34,571 nucleotides of DNA from Desulfovirgula sp. (GCA_020725625.1 DYET01000069.1:1-34571), one strand, 5' to 3'. Shown: positions 15,407 to 24,043, numbered from the stretch's first letter. Notes: a model not told the origin generated them from the sequence alone. A program made the numbers and translations.

Positions 15407-16795
15407 ATGAAAGATCTGAAGTCTTTCCTGAAAGATTTAAGAAGCCTATATCCAAAGGAAATAGTGGATTTTAACGACCCGGTTGATCCCGGTGCTTACG
15501 AGGCCTCCGCTATAATGGAGCTTTATGAAAGGGAGCAAGAATACCCGCTGGTTATATTCAATAACCCGCTAAACCTGAGGCGGGAAAAAACCGGCTTTAA
15601 GCTTCTGTTCAACGCTTTTTCCACCATGGAAAAACAGGCTGTGGCGCTGGGAGCGGAAAAACCGCATAGAAAGTTGATTATGGAACAATACTACCGGCTT
15701 TCCCTTGACAAGAGGCCCGTAGTCAGGGTGGAAAGCGCCGGTGCGCCCATAAAAGAATTAATCTGGCGGGACAAGGAAGTGGACTTATACCACTTCCCAA
15801 TTCCGAGAATTAATGAAATGGACGGCGGGCCGTACCTGACCCCGGCCGTTGTGGCCAGGGACGGAGAGACCGGCAGGTACAACATTTCTTGGAACAGGGC
15901 CATGGTTATAGACCGGAATCACCTGGGATTGTGGATGTCGCCGCGGCACTTATGGAGTCTGTTCTCAAAATACGAACAAAAAGGGGAGGCCTTGCCCATA
16001 GCCTTAGTGCTGGGGCATCACCCGGCGTTTTTCCTGGTTAGCGCCGGTCTGACGAAGATTTCCGACGACGAGTACGAGGTGGCCGGGGGCGTAATGGGAG
16101 AAAGCGTGCGGGTGGCGGAGTCCGAGAGCTTTGGCGGGGATTTGCTGGTTCCGGCAGACGCCGAATTTGTTATTGAGGGTGTGATACTGCCCGACCGCAG
16201 GTCCGTGGAGGGTCCATTCGGCGAGTTTACCGGTTATTCCGGGCCCCAGCGGATTTCCTGGCTGGTGGAGGTAAGGGCGGTGACCGCCCGCAGGGGGGGA
16301 ACCATAATCAGCGTTTTCGGGGCCCACCAGGATAACCTCTACGCTCACTTGCCCATCCAGGCCGATATATACCAGAATCTCAAGAATATCATGCCGGCTG
16401 TAAAAGACATAAGCTGGGTAGATTCCGGCGGCCCGCTGAACCTGATCATCAGCATGACCAAGAAAACCGAGGGCGAGCCTGTAAGGGCGGCCATGGCCGC
16501 AATGAGCCTGAGCAACTTTATCAAGCACGTGATTGTGGTGGATGACGACATCGACCCGGGCAACCTGAAGCAGGTCATGTGGGCTTGGTCCACCAGGTCC
16601 CAGGCCGACAAGGACGTCAATATAATCAAGCGGACCCAGGGCCAGGTCCTGGACCCTTCATTAACCGATGAAATCCTGGGGTCAGCAATGATTATCGATG
16701 CCACCAGGCCTGTGGGACAGCCATTTTCTGTCAAGGCACAGCCGCCGGAGGAAATTGTCCGGTCAATGGTGAAAAAAATAAAGTTAGGAACGTAA
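15407..16795 (+). CDS. UbiD-family prenylated-FMN (de)carboxylase
   Basis: A 462-residue UbiD-type enzyme. The prFMN region is visible as YNISWNRAMVIDRNHLGLW, and the catalytic Glu pair in VEGPFGEFTGYSGP near residues 267-272. Members reversibly remove or add CO2 on (hydroxy)aromatic acids and need a UbiX partner, which is the next gene. Start ATG 15407 with AAGGAG 8 bases upstream is preferred over 15386. In this operon the likely substrates are pyridine acids: 6-hydroxynicotinate is the aza analogue of 4-hydroxybenzoate, with OH and COOH para. The direction in vivo is not shown. Confidence 0.9.
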   Translation: MKDLKSFLKDLRSLYPKEIVDFNDPVDPGAYEASAIMELYEREQEYPLVIFNNPLNLRREKTGFKLLFNAFSTMEKQAVALGAEKPHRKLIMEQYYRLSLDKRPVVRVESAGAPIKELIWRDKEVDLYHFPIPRINEMDGGPYLTPAVVARDGETGRYNISWNRAMVIDRNHLGLWMSPRHLWSLFSKYEQKGEALPIALVLGHHPAFFLVSAGLTKISDDEYEVAGGVMGESVRVAESESFGGDLLVPADAEFVIEGVILPDRRSVEGPFGEFTGYSGPQRISWLVEVRAVTARRGGTIISVFGAHQDNLYAHLPIQADIYQNLKNIMPAVKDISWVDSGGPLNLIISMTKKTEGEPVRAAMAAMSLSNFIKHVIVVDDDIDPGNLKQVMWAWSTRSQADKDVNIIKRTQGQVLDPSLTDEILGSAMIIDATRPVGQPFSVKAQPPEEIVRSMVKKIKLGT

Positions 16796-16834
16796 AAGGG
16801 CGGCGGTATATACGGGCCGCTGGAGGGATGGCCT

Positions 16835-17416
16835 TTGCGCGTAGTAGTAGCAATTACCGGGGCCACAGGGGCTGTTTACGGGATTACTCTGCTTAAGGCC
16901 CTGGCCGGGGCCGGGGTTGAGACACACCTGGTTATAAGCAGGTGGGCCGGGGAGACAATCAGGCTGGAGACCGATTTTTCTCCTGAACAGGTGGCTAAAA
17001 TGGCTTTCCGCTGTTACTCCCCGGACGACCAGGGAGCCCCGCCTGCCAGCGGGTCTTTCAGGCACGGCGGAATGGTGATTGCGCCCTGCAGCATGAAAAC
17101 CCTGTCCGCAGTTGCCTCCGGGTATGCCGACAACCTGATTTCGAGGGCCGCGGACGTAACGCTGAAGGAAAAGCGTCCCCTGATCTTGCTACCCAGGGAA
17201 ACCCCGCTAAGCGTCATCCACCTTGAAAACATGATCCGGGTGGCCCGGGCGGGAGCGGTAATTATGCCGCCGATGCCTTCGTTTTACCACCGGCCGGAGA
17301 CCATCGGCGACATCGTCAACCAGACCGTCGGCCGCGTGATGGACCTGCTGGGGATTGAGAATTCGATGGTCCGGCGCTGGGATGGCCGGGCACTAAAAAT
17401 TCAGGAAAAGGAATGA
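16835..17416 (+). CDS. ubiX: UbiX-family flavin prenyltransferase
   Basis: A 193-residue flavoprotein: VAITGATGAVYGITLLKAL at the N-terminus (FMN-binding Rossmann loop), MVIAPCSMKTLSAVASGYADNL in the middle, RPLILLPRETPLS and an AVIMPPMPSFYH segment. UbiX joins dimethylallyl phosphate to FMN to make the cofactor for UbiD, encoded 40 bases upstream. The TTG start at 16835 is supported by GGAGGG 7 bases before it; the ATG at 16828 is in another frame. Confidence 0.93.
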   Translation: MRVVVAITGATGAVYGITLLKALAGAGVETHLVISRWAGETIRLETDFSPEQVAKMAFRCYSPDDQGAPPASGSFRHGGMVIAPCSMKTLSAVASGYADNLISRAADVTLKEKRPLILLPRETPLSVIHLENMIRVARAGAVIMPPMPSFYHRPETIGDIVNQTVGRVMDLLGIENSMVRRWDGRALKIQEKE

Positions 17417-17481
17417 TAAATAAAGGGTTAATAAATAAGGTGGCCGGTTGTCCCTGAAATTCTGGAAGGGGAGGTGCTTTT

Positions 17482-18357
17482 TTGCTGCAGCCTTTTAATT
17501 ACCACCAACCGTCGTCTATGGAGGAGGCCCTGTCCCTGATGGCCACCCTGCCCGGGCCGAAAAAGGTGCTGGCGGGGGGAACCGACCTGGTCCCCGCCCT
17601 GCGCCGGGGGGAGCTGTCCCCGGCCCACGTGGTCAGCCTGAAGCAGTTGGCCGAAATGAGAGAAATAAAAATAAAAGAAGGCCGCGTGCACATCGGGGCG
17701 CTGGTTACTTTCAGCCAGCTGGCCGAGTTCCGCCCGTTCAGGGGGCCCCACAACCTGCTGGCCGAGGCCGCCCTCCAGGTGGGCGGGCCCCAGATACGCA
17801 GCCAGGGAACCATCGGCGGCAATATCGTCAACGCCTCGCCGGCCGGCGACCTGCTGCCTCCCCTCGTGGCGCTGGAAGCCGAGGTAAGGCTGTGCCGGGC
17901 GGGAGGCGAACGGGTATTGCCGCTGGATGAGTTTTTAAAAGGGCTGGGGCGGACCTGCATCGAGCAGGAAGAAATACTTACAGAGGCGGTCTTTCCCGTC
18001 CTTCCCGGACAGGCAGCCAGCAGCTTCGTCAAGCTGGGGAGGCGCAACAGCCTGGCCATCAGCCGGATCAGCATGGCGGCCATTCTTGTTCCCGGCGCAA
18101 CGGGGATTATCGAGGAAGCCCGCCTGGCCCTAGGAGCCGTTGCGCCCAAGCCCGTCAGGGTCCCCCGGGCTGAGGCCCTGCTGAAGGGGCGGCGGCCCGA
18201 TCCCAGCTTGCTGGAAGAAGCTGTCACCGCGGTGGCGGAAACCGTAGCCGCAACACTGGGCGACCGGCCCTCGGCTCCCTACAAGAAGGTCGCAGTGAGG
18301 GGAGTGGCCCGGGAGGCCCTGATTAAAGCAGCGCCCCAGTTTGGCTGTAAGCTGTAA
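17482..18357 (+). CDS. ndhF: Nicotinate dehydrogenase FAD subunit
   Basis: A 291-residue CoxM/XdhB-type FAD subunit. FAD loops are visible as LAGGTDLVPAL (residues about 32-42) and GTIGGNIVNASPAGDLLPPLVAL (about 109-131). Its TTG start follows GGGGAGG by 7 bases. Gene order FAD, 2Fe-2S, large Mo, medium Mo matches the four-subunit nicotinate dehydrogenase of E. barkeri, which hydroxylates nicotinate at C6 and passes electrons through 2Fe-2S and FAD to NADP+. The specific substrate rests on the hnr-ena context and the split Mo subunit. Confidence 0.85.
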   Translation: MLQPFNYHQPSSMEEALSLMATLPGPKKVLAGGTDLVPALRRGELSPAHVVSLKQLAEMREIKIKEGRVHIGALVTFSQLAEFRPFRGPHNLLAEAALQVGGPQIRSQGTIGGNIVNASPAGDLLPPLVALEAEVRLCRAGGERVLPLDEFLKGLGRTCIEQEEILTEAVFPVLPGQAASSFVKLGRRNSLAISRISMAAILVPGATGIIEEARLALGAVAPKPVRVPRAEALLKGRRPDPSLLEEAVTAVAETVAATLGDRPSAPYKKVAVRGVAREALIKAAPQFGCKL

Positions 18358-18423
18358 GCTATTTAGTTACCGGTTGTTGGTTGTTGTTTATTGGCTCAAG
18401 GTAATTTATTAGGGGGTACTGTA

Positions 18424-18912
18424 GTGAAGCCCTTCAGATTTACAGCTACGATTAACGGCCGTCCGGTTGACCTTCCGGTGAATCCCCACCGCCGGCTGCT
18501 GGACGTGATCCGGGACGATCTGGGCCTGACCGGCACCAAGGAGGGCTGCGGCGAAGGGGAGTGCGGCGCCTGCACGGTTTTGTTGAACGGCCGCCCGGTC
18601 AACGCCTGTCTGGTTCTGGCACCCGAAGCGGCGGGATGCGAAATCACCACCATTGAGGGAGTGGCCCCGGAAGGCGGCCTTCATCCAATCCAGGAGGCCT
18701 TTTTGGAGGCCGGGGCGGTTCAGTGCGGTTACTGCACGCCCGGCATGATTCTGGCGGCCAAGGCACTGCTGGACAAGGACCTCAGCCCCACCGACCAGGC
18801 CATAAAGACCGCCGTTTCCGGCAACCTCTGCCGGTGCACCGGCTACATAAAAATTATCGAAGCCGTAAGGCTGGCCGCCGCCAAGCTGTCCGGGGAGGGG
18901 GACGCGGTATGA
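18424..18912 (+). CDS. ndhS: Nicotinate dehydrogenase 2Fe-2S subunit
   Basis: A 162-residue CoxS-type protein with the plant-ferredoxin motif EGCGEGECGACTVLLNG (residues about 40-56) and the second cluster motifs CGYCTPGM and CRCTGY in the C-terminal half. It carries electrons from the Mo site to FAD. GTG 18424 is chosen for the AGGGGG 7 bases upstream; a TTG at 18391 would add 11 unlikely residues. The stop overlaps the next ATG (ATGA). Confidence 0.9.
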   Translation: MKPFRFTATINGRPVDLPVNPHRRLLDVIRDDLGLTGTKEGCGEGECGACTVLLNGRPVNACLVLAPEAAGCEITTIEGVAPEGGLHPIQEAFLEAGAVQCGYCTPGMILAAKALLDKDLSPTDQAIKTAVSGNLCRCTGYIKIIEAVRLAAAKLSGEGDAV

Positions 18913-20207
18913 ACCGCCGGGGCTCCGGGTGCTTAAAAGACGGCCCGGGGGTAATCGGGAGGAACTGCCGGAGGGTGGACGGGATCGCCAAGGTCAAGGG
19001 AAGCGCCTTCTTCGCCGCCGACCGCAAGATAGACGGGATGCTCCTCGCCCGGGTGTTGCGCAGCCGGGTTCCCCATGCGGTGCTGAATAAGATCGACGCC
19101 CGATCCGCCCTGGAGGTGCCCGGGGTGGTGGCGGTGTATACCGCCTCAGACATTCCCGGGGAGAACAGGGTGGGCATTATCGTTAAAGACGAGCCGGTAC
19201 TGGTGGACGACCGCATCCGCAGGGTGGGCGACGCCCTGGCCCTGGTGGTGGCCGAGAGCGAAGAAGCCCTGGCCGCGGCCCTGCCCGCGATTAAGGTATG
19301 GTACGAGGAACTGCCGGGAATTTTTTCGCCCGCCCAGGCGATGGCCGGCGGGGCCCCAGCGATTCACGGGCAGGGCAACATCCAGTCGGTGACCAGGATA
19401 GTCAAAGGTGATGCGGATTCCGCCCTGAAGGAAGCCAGGGTGGTGATCAGCCGGCGGTACACCACCCAGATGGTAGAACACGCCTACCTTGAGCCGGAGG
19501 CCGGGCTGGCAGCCGTGGAAGACGGCCAGGTTACGATCTGGGCGTCCACGCAGAACCCGCATTACGACCGGCGGGAGGTGGCCCGGGTGCTGGGGATCGG
19601 CCAGAACCGGGTCCGGGTGGTACAGGCCCCCACCGGAGGGGGTTTCGGCGGCAAACTGGACATTTCGGTGCAATGCCTGCTGGGCCTGGCGGCCTGGAAG
19701 TCCGGCCGGCCGGTTAGGATGGTTTACAGCCGGGAGGAATCCATGGAGTTTTCCCCCAAGCGCCATCCCTGCGTCATAGATTACACCAGCGCCTGTGACG
19801 GCGACGGGCGGCTGCTGGCAGTAAAGGTAAAGATAGTGGGCGACACCGGGGCGTACGCCTCCTACGGGCCGGCCACCCTCAAGCGTGCGGCGGTGCACGC
19901 CAGCGGCCCCTACCAGGTGCCAAACGTGTTTATCGAGGCCTACTGCGTATATACCAACAATCCCACGGCGGGGGCCATGCGCGGCTTCGGGGTGCCCCAG
20001 GTGGCCTTCGCCCACGAGTCCCAGATGGACCTCTTGGCCGGGGCCCTTGGCCTGGATCCCTTCACCATCAGGCTGCGCAACTGTTTTCAGCCGGGCAGCG
20101 CCACGGCTACCGGGCAACGCCTCATCCAGAGCGTGGGCATAGGGCAGACTATCGAACAGGCCCGGGCCGGGGCGGTCCAACTGGGTGTTTTGGGGGGAAA
20201 GCGATGA
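18909..20207 (+). CDS. ndhL: Nicotinate dehydrogenase large molybdopterin subunit
   Basis: A 432-residue N-terminal half of a molybdenum hydroxylase: hammerhead domain (GIAKVKGSAFFAADRK), TQMVEHAYLEPE, TGGGFGGKLD and TAGAMRGFGVPQ. It ends after the first Mo-domain half, where the single-chain homologue at 8722 continues. The E. barkeri enzyme is also split here (about 425 + 330 residues, from memory), so this is a natural two-subunit form and not a frameshift. GGGGAGGGGG precedes the ATG, which overlaps the ndhS stop. The next gene starts in its own stop codon. Confidence 0.88.
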   Translation: MNRRGSGCLKDGPGVIGRNCRRVDGIAKVKGSAFFAADRKIDGMLLARVLRSRVPHAVLNKIDARSALEVPGVVAVYTASDIPGENRVGIIVKDEPVLVDDRIRRVGDALALVVAESEEALAAALPAIKVWYEELPGIFSPAQAMAGGAPAIHGQGNIQSVTRIVKGDADSALKEARVVISRRYTTQMVEHAYLEPEAGLAAVEDGQVTIWASTQNPHYDRREVARVLGIGQNRVRVVQAPTGGGFGGKLDISVQCLLGLAAWKSGRPVRMVYSREESMEFSPKRHPCVIDYTSACDGDGRLLAVKVKIVGDTGAYASYGPATLKRAAVHASGPYQVPNVFIEAYCVYTNNPTAGAMRGFGVPQVAFAHESQMDLLAGALGLDPFTIRLRNCFQPGSATATGQRLIQSVGIGQTIEQARAGAVQLGVLGGKR

Positions 20208-21211
20208 AGAAGCGCGGCATTGGCGTAGGTTGCATGTTCTACGGCATCGGCAACACCGGTATGCCGAATCCAGCCGGTGCTTTCCTGGACTTAACAGACG
20301 ACGGAACCGTTCTTGTGCTTACCGGGTGCGCCGACATAGGCCAGGGGTCAAGCACCGTCCTGGCCCAGATTGCGGCCGGGGAACTGGGCGTGAATATTGA
20401 AGATGTGCTGGTGGTGGCGGGGGATACCGGCGTCAGCCCGGATGCCGGGGCCACCTCGGCCAGCCGCCAGACATATATTTCCGGCAATGCAGTCCTGCTG
20501 GCGGCCCGGCAGGCCAAGGAGGTGCTGCTTGAGGAGGCTGCCGGGATTATGGCCGCCGCGGCTTCTGACCTGTGCCTTCGTGACGGCCATGTCTGGCGGG
20601 CGGGGGAGAAAACCCCGCTGACGGTGAAGGAAGTCCTGGCCGCCTGCCGCAAAAAGGGGAAACTGACCCTGGGCAGCGGCTGGTTCAACCCGGAGACCAC
20701 CGGGATGGACGAAACAGGCCGTGGCGCTCCCTATGCCACCTACAGTTACGCCACCCAGGTGGCTGAGATTGAGGTGGATACAGAAACGGGCAAAGTTAGT
20801 GTGTTACGTCTGGTGGCCGCCCATGACGTGGGCCGGGCCATAAATCCAAAGTCGGTGGAAGGCCAGATTGAAGGGGGGTGCTTGATGGGAATCGGCTATG
20901 CCCTGCTGGAGGAGGTGAAACTGACTGAAGGCCGGATCGGCAATCCCCGCTATGCCGAGTACCTGTTGCCTATGAGCCTGGATGTCCCTGAAATTCATGC
21001 CATTATTGTCGAGGAACCGGAAATTACCGGACCCTTCGGGGCAAAGGGAGTCGGAGAGCCGGCTTTGATTCCCACGGCGGCGGCCATCGCCAACGCAGTG
21101 GCTGACGCTTTGGGCGTCAGGTTTTACGACCTTCCCATAACACCGGAGAAGATCCTGGCCGCCTTGAGTGCCAAAGGAGACGGCAGTGCCAGGATGGGCG
21201 AAATTACTTAA
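20204..21211 (+). CDS. ndhM: Nicotinate dehydrogenase medium molybdopterin subunit
   Basis: A 335-residue C-terminal half of the Mo subunit: GIGNTGMPNPAGAF, the cofactor motif GCADIGQGSSTVLAQIA, VSVLRLVAAHDVGRAINP, and the catalytic Glu in KGVGEPALIPTAAAIANAV near the end. Translation is coupled to ndhL by an ATGA overlap. In the E. barkeri enzyme the site carries Mo, a cytosine-dinucleotide pterin and a selenium ligand; nothing here shows selenium directly. The start is fixed by the overlap. Confidence 0.88.
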   Translation: MKKRGIGVGCMFYGIGNTGMPNPAGAFLDLTDDGTVLVLTGCADIGQGSSTVLAQIAAGELGVNIEDVLVVAGDTGVSPDAGATSASRQTYISGNAVLLAARQAKEVLLEEAAGIMAAAASDLCLRDGHVWRAGEKTPLTVKEVLAACRKKGKLTLGSGWFNPETTGMDETGRGAPYATYSYATQVAEIEVDTETGKVSVLRLVAAHDVGRAINPKSVEGQIEGGCLMGIGYALLEEVKLTEGRIGNPRYAEYLLPMSLDVPEIHAIIVEEPEITGPFGAKGVGEPALIPTAAAIANAVADALGVRFYDLPITPEKILAALSAKGDGSARMGEIT

Positions 21212-21230
21212 CATGCCGGAGGTGAAACTG

Positions 21231-21413
21231 ATGCAAGGCCAACTGATCGGGTGGGCAATCTGGTTTTTCATCATTGTGCTGTCGGCTTTTACCGTTCCCT
21301 TTTATTTTCTCTCCAACGTGCCCAAGGTTACCGGCGCATTTCTTTACTGGGGGGTTTTCGCTATAGTCGCAATTATCAGTGTAGGAATTATTACCAGCAA
21401 ATGGAGGGATTAA
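21231..21413 (+). CDS. Small two-helix membrane protein (symporter partner)
   Basis: A 60-residue protein with two transmembrane helices and a short charged C-terminus (SKWRD). ATG 21231 is chosen for GGAGGTG 6 bases upstream. It lies 4 bases before a sodium:solute symporter gene. The arrangement resembles YhdT (DUF997) before PanF in enterobacteria, so it is probably a small subunit or assembly factor of the symporter. Confidence 0.7.
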   Translation: MQGQLIGWAIWFFIIVLSAFTVPFYFLSNVPKVTGAFLYWGVFAIVAIISVGIITSKWRD

Positions 21414-21417
21414 ACGC

Positions 21418-22896
21418 ATGAACGCCACCTATATTTATACGGCTATAGCCCTATATTTCATCGTCGGCACGGCTGTGGCCATTTACGCCAAAAGGGACAT
21501 GGGCCGGGGCGTTTCAGACTTCTTTATAGCCAACAGGACCATAGGCGGTTTCGTGGCCGCCCTCACATACAGCGCCACCACGTACAGCGCCTTCATGCTG
21601 GTGGGCCTGGCCGGCCTGACGTACATCGGCGGGGTCGGCGCCTGGGGCTTTGAACTTATCTATCTGTCCGGACTGGTGCTGGTGGCTTTTTTCGGCCCCA
21701 GGTTCTGGCTGGCGGGCAAAAAGTACGGGTATATCACTCCTTCCGAGCTTCTGGGTGACAGGTATCAAAGCAGAGCGCTGCAGGCTGTCACCGCCGTTGC
21801 TTCGATAATATTTCTTATTCCGTACAGCGCCGTGCAGCTTATCGGCATCGGGACGCTGATGAACGGTATGTCGAAGGGAGCCATTCCGTTTTTGGTGGGC
21901 CTCGTTATTGCGACCTTTATCGCCATTGTCTGGGCCTACATGGGGGGAATGAGGGCCGTGGCCTGGACCGACTCCCTTCAGGCCCTGATCATGATCACGG
22001 TATCTACCCTTTCCCTGTTGGTTGTTGTCTACGGCGCCTTCGGCGGCTTCGGGGGCCTGTTTGAAACCCTGGAAACCAAGTTTCCCAAGTGGCTGACCGT
22101 TCCGGGACCGGGGTTCTTCAACCACAAGGCCTTCGTTGCCCTGGCTCTCCCCTGGTTTTTCTTCTGCCTGTCCAACCCGCAGGTCAGCCAGCGGCTGTTC
22201 ATCCCGAAGTCGCTGGGGGCCATGAGGACGATGGTGATGGGCTTCCTGGTTTTCGGATTCATCTACACCTTTATTTCCATCATGTGGGGATTATCCGCCC
22301 GGGCCTTGATTCCCGGCCTCAAGAGCGGCGACCTGGCCACTCCCAGCCTGCTGGCCCTGGACATCGTTCCGGTGGGCATTTCCCTTCTGGTCATGGTGGG
22401 CATCACGGCAGCGGCCATCTCGACCATCAACTCGATTATCCTGACCCTGTCATCCATGGTGTCCCAGGACATCCTGAAAGTTTCCAACCCCAATATTGAA
22501 GAAAGCAAGCTGTATTCGGTGGGCAGGATTTTTGTCCCGCTGTTTGCCATCTTGGCCTTCCTTTTCGCAACCCTGAAACTGGGTTTGATTGCCGTTCTCT
22601 CGGTGGCGTCCTCGGCGGGGCTCCTGGTGATCGTACCGTCAATAATCGGCGCCTTTTTCTGGAAAAGAGGAACGGCGGCAGGCGCCATTACCAGCATTGT
22701 CACAGGAGGAATCGTGGCTTTCTGGTTCCAGTTCGGCGGCGTCAAGCCCCTGGGCTGGGGACCGGGCGTGTGGAGCGGGATTATCTCGGCGTCCCTGTAT
22801 ATCGTCGTCAGCCTCCTGACTACTCCGCCCAGGGAAAAGGCCGAGGAATTTATCGGCTACGTGAATGGTGCCTTGAAGGAGAAAAACGCCATTTAG
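21418..22896 (+). CDS. Sodium:solute symporter (SSS family)
   Basis: A 492-residue membrane protein with about 12-13 helices. Family landmarks: DFFIANRTIGGFVAALTYSAT early, WAYMGGMRAVAWTDSLQ in the middle (the GGM/WTD signature), and AAAISTINSIILTLSSMVSQDI later. It takes up a small organic solute with Na+. Directly after ndhM and in the same direction, it is likely the nicotinate (or pantothenate-like carboxylate) importer of the pathway. It would be a second uptake route beside TRAP-TAXI. Confidence 0.88.
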   Translation: MNATYIYTAIALYFIVGTAVAIYAKRDMGRGVSDFFIANRTIGGFVAALTYSATTYSAFMLVGLAGLTYIGGVGAWGFELIYLSGLVLVAFFGPRFWLAGKKYGYITPSELLGDRYQSRALQAVTAVASIIFLIPYSAVQLIGIGTLMNGMSKGAIPFLVGLVIATFIAIVWAYMGGMRAVAWTDSLQALIMITVSTLSLLVVVYGAFGGFGGLFETLETKFPKWLTVPGPGFFNHKAFVALALPWFFFCLSNPQVSQRLFIPKSLGAMRTMVMGFLVFGFIYTFISIMWGLSARALIPGLKSGDLATPSLLALDIVPVGISLLVMVGITAAAISTINSIILTLSSMVSQDILKVSNPNIEESKLYSVGRIFVPLFAILAFLFATLKLGLIAVLSVASSAGLLVIVPSIIGAFFWKRGTAAGAITSIVTGGIVAFWFQFGGVKPLGWGPGVWSGIISASLYIVVSLLTTPPREKAEEFIGYVNGALKEKNAI

Positions 22897-22910
22897 CAGC
22901 CGGGAGCGGG

Positions 22911-22930
22911 GGGATTAAGTTCCCCCCTTT
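22911..22930 (+). other. GC hairpin between symporter and DUF1185 genes
   Basis: GGGGGG, an ATTAAGTT loop and CCCCCC form a 6-bp stem, followed by TTTCCCGCCC rather than a T-run. It could weaken read-through or protect the 3' end, but it is not a classical terminator. Confidence 0.4.
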
Positions 22931-22987
22931 CCCGCCCATCTTTAAACTCCCGGGACCTTGTATTTTATCGCATGGGGAGGAGACAAA

Positions 22988-23578
22988 ATGAAAAGCAAGC
23001 CTGAAATCAGAAAATTGTACACCGTTGTGGAGGAGACCTGGGCCGAGGGGGTAAAGAGCCTGGACAAACCCACCCGCAAGGCGGCAGCCGTGGCTGTTTT
23101 TAAAAACCCGTATGCCGGAAGATACCAGGAAGACCTCTCCCTGCTCATCGACTGGAGCGAGGAACTGGGGGAAATGCTTACCAAAAGGGCGGTAGCCGCC
23201 CTGGGAATTGACCCGGCCGCGGTGCACAGTTACGGGAAGGCCGCCATCGCAGGTGAACAAGGGGAGCTGGAGCACTGCGCAGCCCTGATGCATCCCAAGC
23301 TGGGCAAGCCAATGCGGGATAACGTGGGCGGCGGCAAGGCCATTATCCCCTCGGCCAAGAAGACAGGTTATCCCGGGGCGGCCATAGACGTGCCCCTGCA
23401 CTTCAAGAACGCGGCCTTTGTCCGATCCCACTTTGACGCCATGGAAGTCCGCGTGCCGGATGCCCCCAGGTCCGACGAGTTGGTCCTGGTTGTCGCCGTA
23501 ACGGATTCCGGCCGCCCCCTGGCGAGGATCGGCGGCCTGAAGGTGGAGGAGGTCAAGGGTGAAGACGGGCTGCGGTAA
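22988..23578 (+). CDS. Amino acid synthesis family protein (DUF1185)
   Basis: A 196-residue protein of the AA_synth/DUF1185 family: an N-terminal [29 protein letters not shown], a central [24 protein letters not shown] and [12 protein letters not shown], then a [21 protein letters not shown] end. The enzymatic role of the family is not known to me. It often appears in small-molecule catabolic operons (recollection). GGGAGGAG precedes the ATG. It is the last intact gene of the catabolic run. A hydrolase/lyase-like or accessory role on a ring intermediate is a guess. Confidence 0.8.
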   Translation: MKSKPEIRKLYTVVEETWAEGVKSLDKPTRKAAAVAVFKNPYAGRYQEDLSLLIDWSEELGEMLTKRAVAALGIDPAAVHSYGKAAIAGEQGELEHCAALMHPKLGKPMRDNVGGGKAIIPSAKKTGYPGAAIDVPLHFKNAAFVRSHFDAMEVRVPDAPRSDELVLVVAVTDSGRPLARIGGLKVEEVKGEDGLR

Positions 23579-23633
23579 CATCCCGGCCCTCGGACGTACT
23601 TTTTTAAAAAAACAGCGGCCCGGTCCCGGGCAT

Positions 23634-23951
23634 TTCCGCGACCAGACCCACCTGTTGGGATTGAACGCGGCAATCGAGGCTGCCCGTGCGGGGGACCAGG
23701 GCAGGGGGTTCAACGTGGTGGCCGGGGAAATTTGCAAGCTTGCCGCCAAAACCAACAGTTCGGTAAAAGAGATCAGCGAAAAACTGAAAAAGATCCAGGA
23801 TACGGTGATCGGCCTGAGTGTCCAAATCCAGCAGATCTCCTCGGTTTGCCAGCATCAGGCCGAATCAGCGGCGGAAATAACATCCGGGATTGAGGGGCTG
23901 GGGTCGATGTCTCGGGATCTGGCCAAGCTGGCCGACGACCTGGTCAGTTGA
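23634..23951 (+). pseudogene. Methyl-accepting chemotaxis protein tip fragment
   Basis: The reading frame carries the MCP signalling hairpin tip ([21 protein letters not shown] then [15 protein letters not shown]), followed by about 70 residues of helical C-terminal domain. No sensor, membrane or HAMP part is upstream: the frame runs back into the DUF1185 gene, with no ribosome site. The upstream GTG at 23559 gives unrelated residues. It is probably a deletion remnant of a chemoreceptor. A short free signalling domain is less likely. Confidence 0.65.
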
Positions 23952-24005
23952 CGGTACCGGCCCCAGTATCCGGTGGGGCCTGCAGGCGCCTGCCGGGACG
24001 GGGGT

Positions 24006-24043
24006 CCGGGGGAAGGCTTTGCTCCCCCCGGGCTTCATTGTTT
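24006..24043 (+). terminator. Probable terminator downstream of the catabolic region
   Basis: Arms CCGGGGG (24006-24012) and CCCCCGG (24025-24031), then GCTTCATTGTTTT. It lies between convergent units (MCP remnant and the minus-strand zf-TFIIB gene). The T-rich tail is interrupted, so efficiency is uncertain. Confidence 0.4.

Noticed and set aside
20198-20210. Frameshift/pseudogene in the second Mo hydroxylase
   Set aside because: The two ORFs overlap by ATGA, both keep motifs, and E. barkeri nicotinate dehydrogenase is split at the same place, so these are two real subunits.
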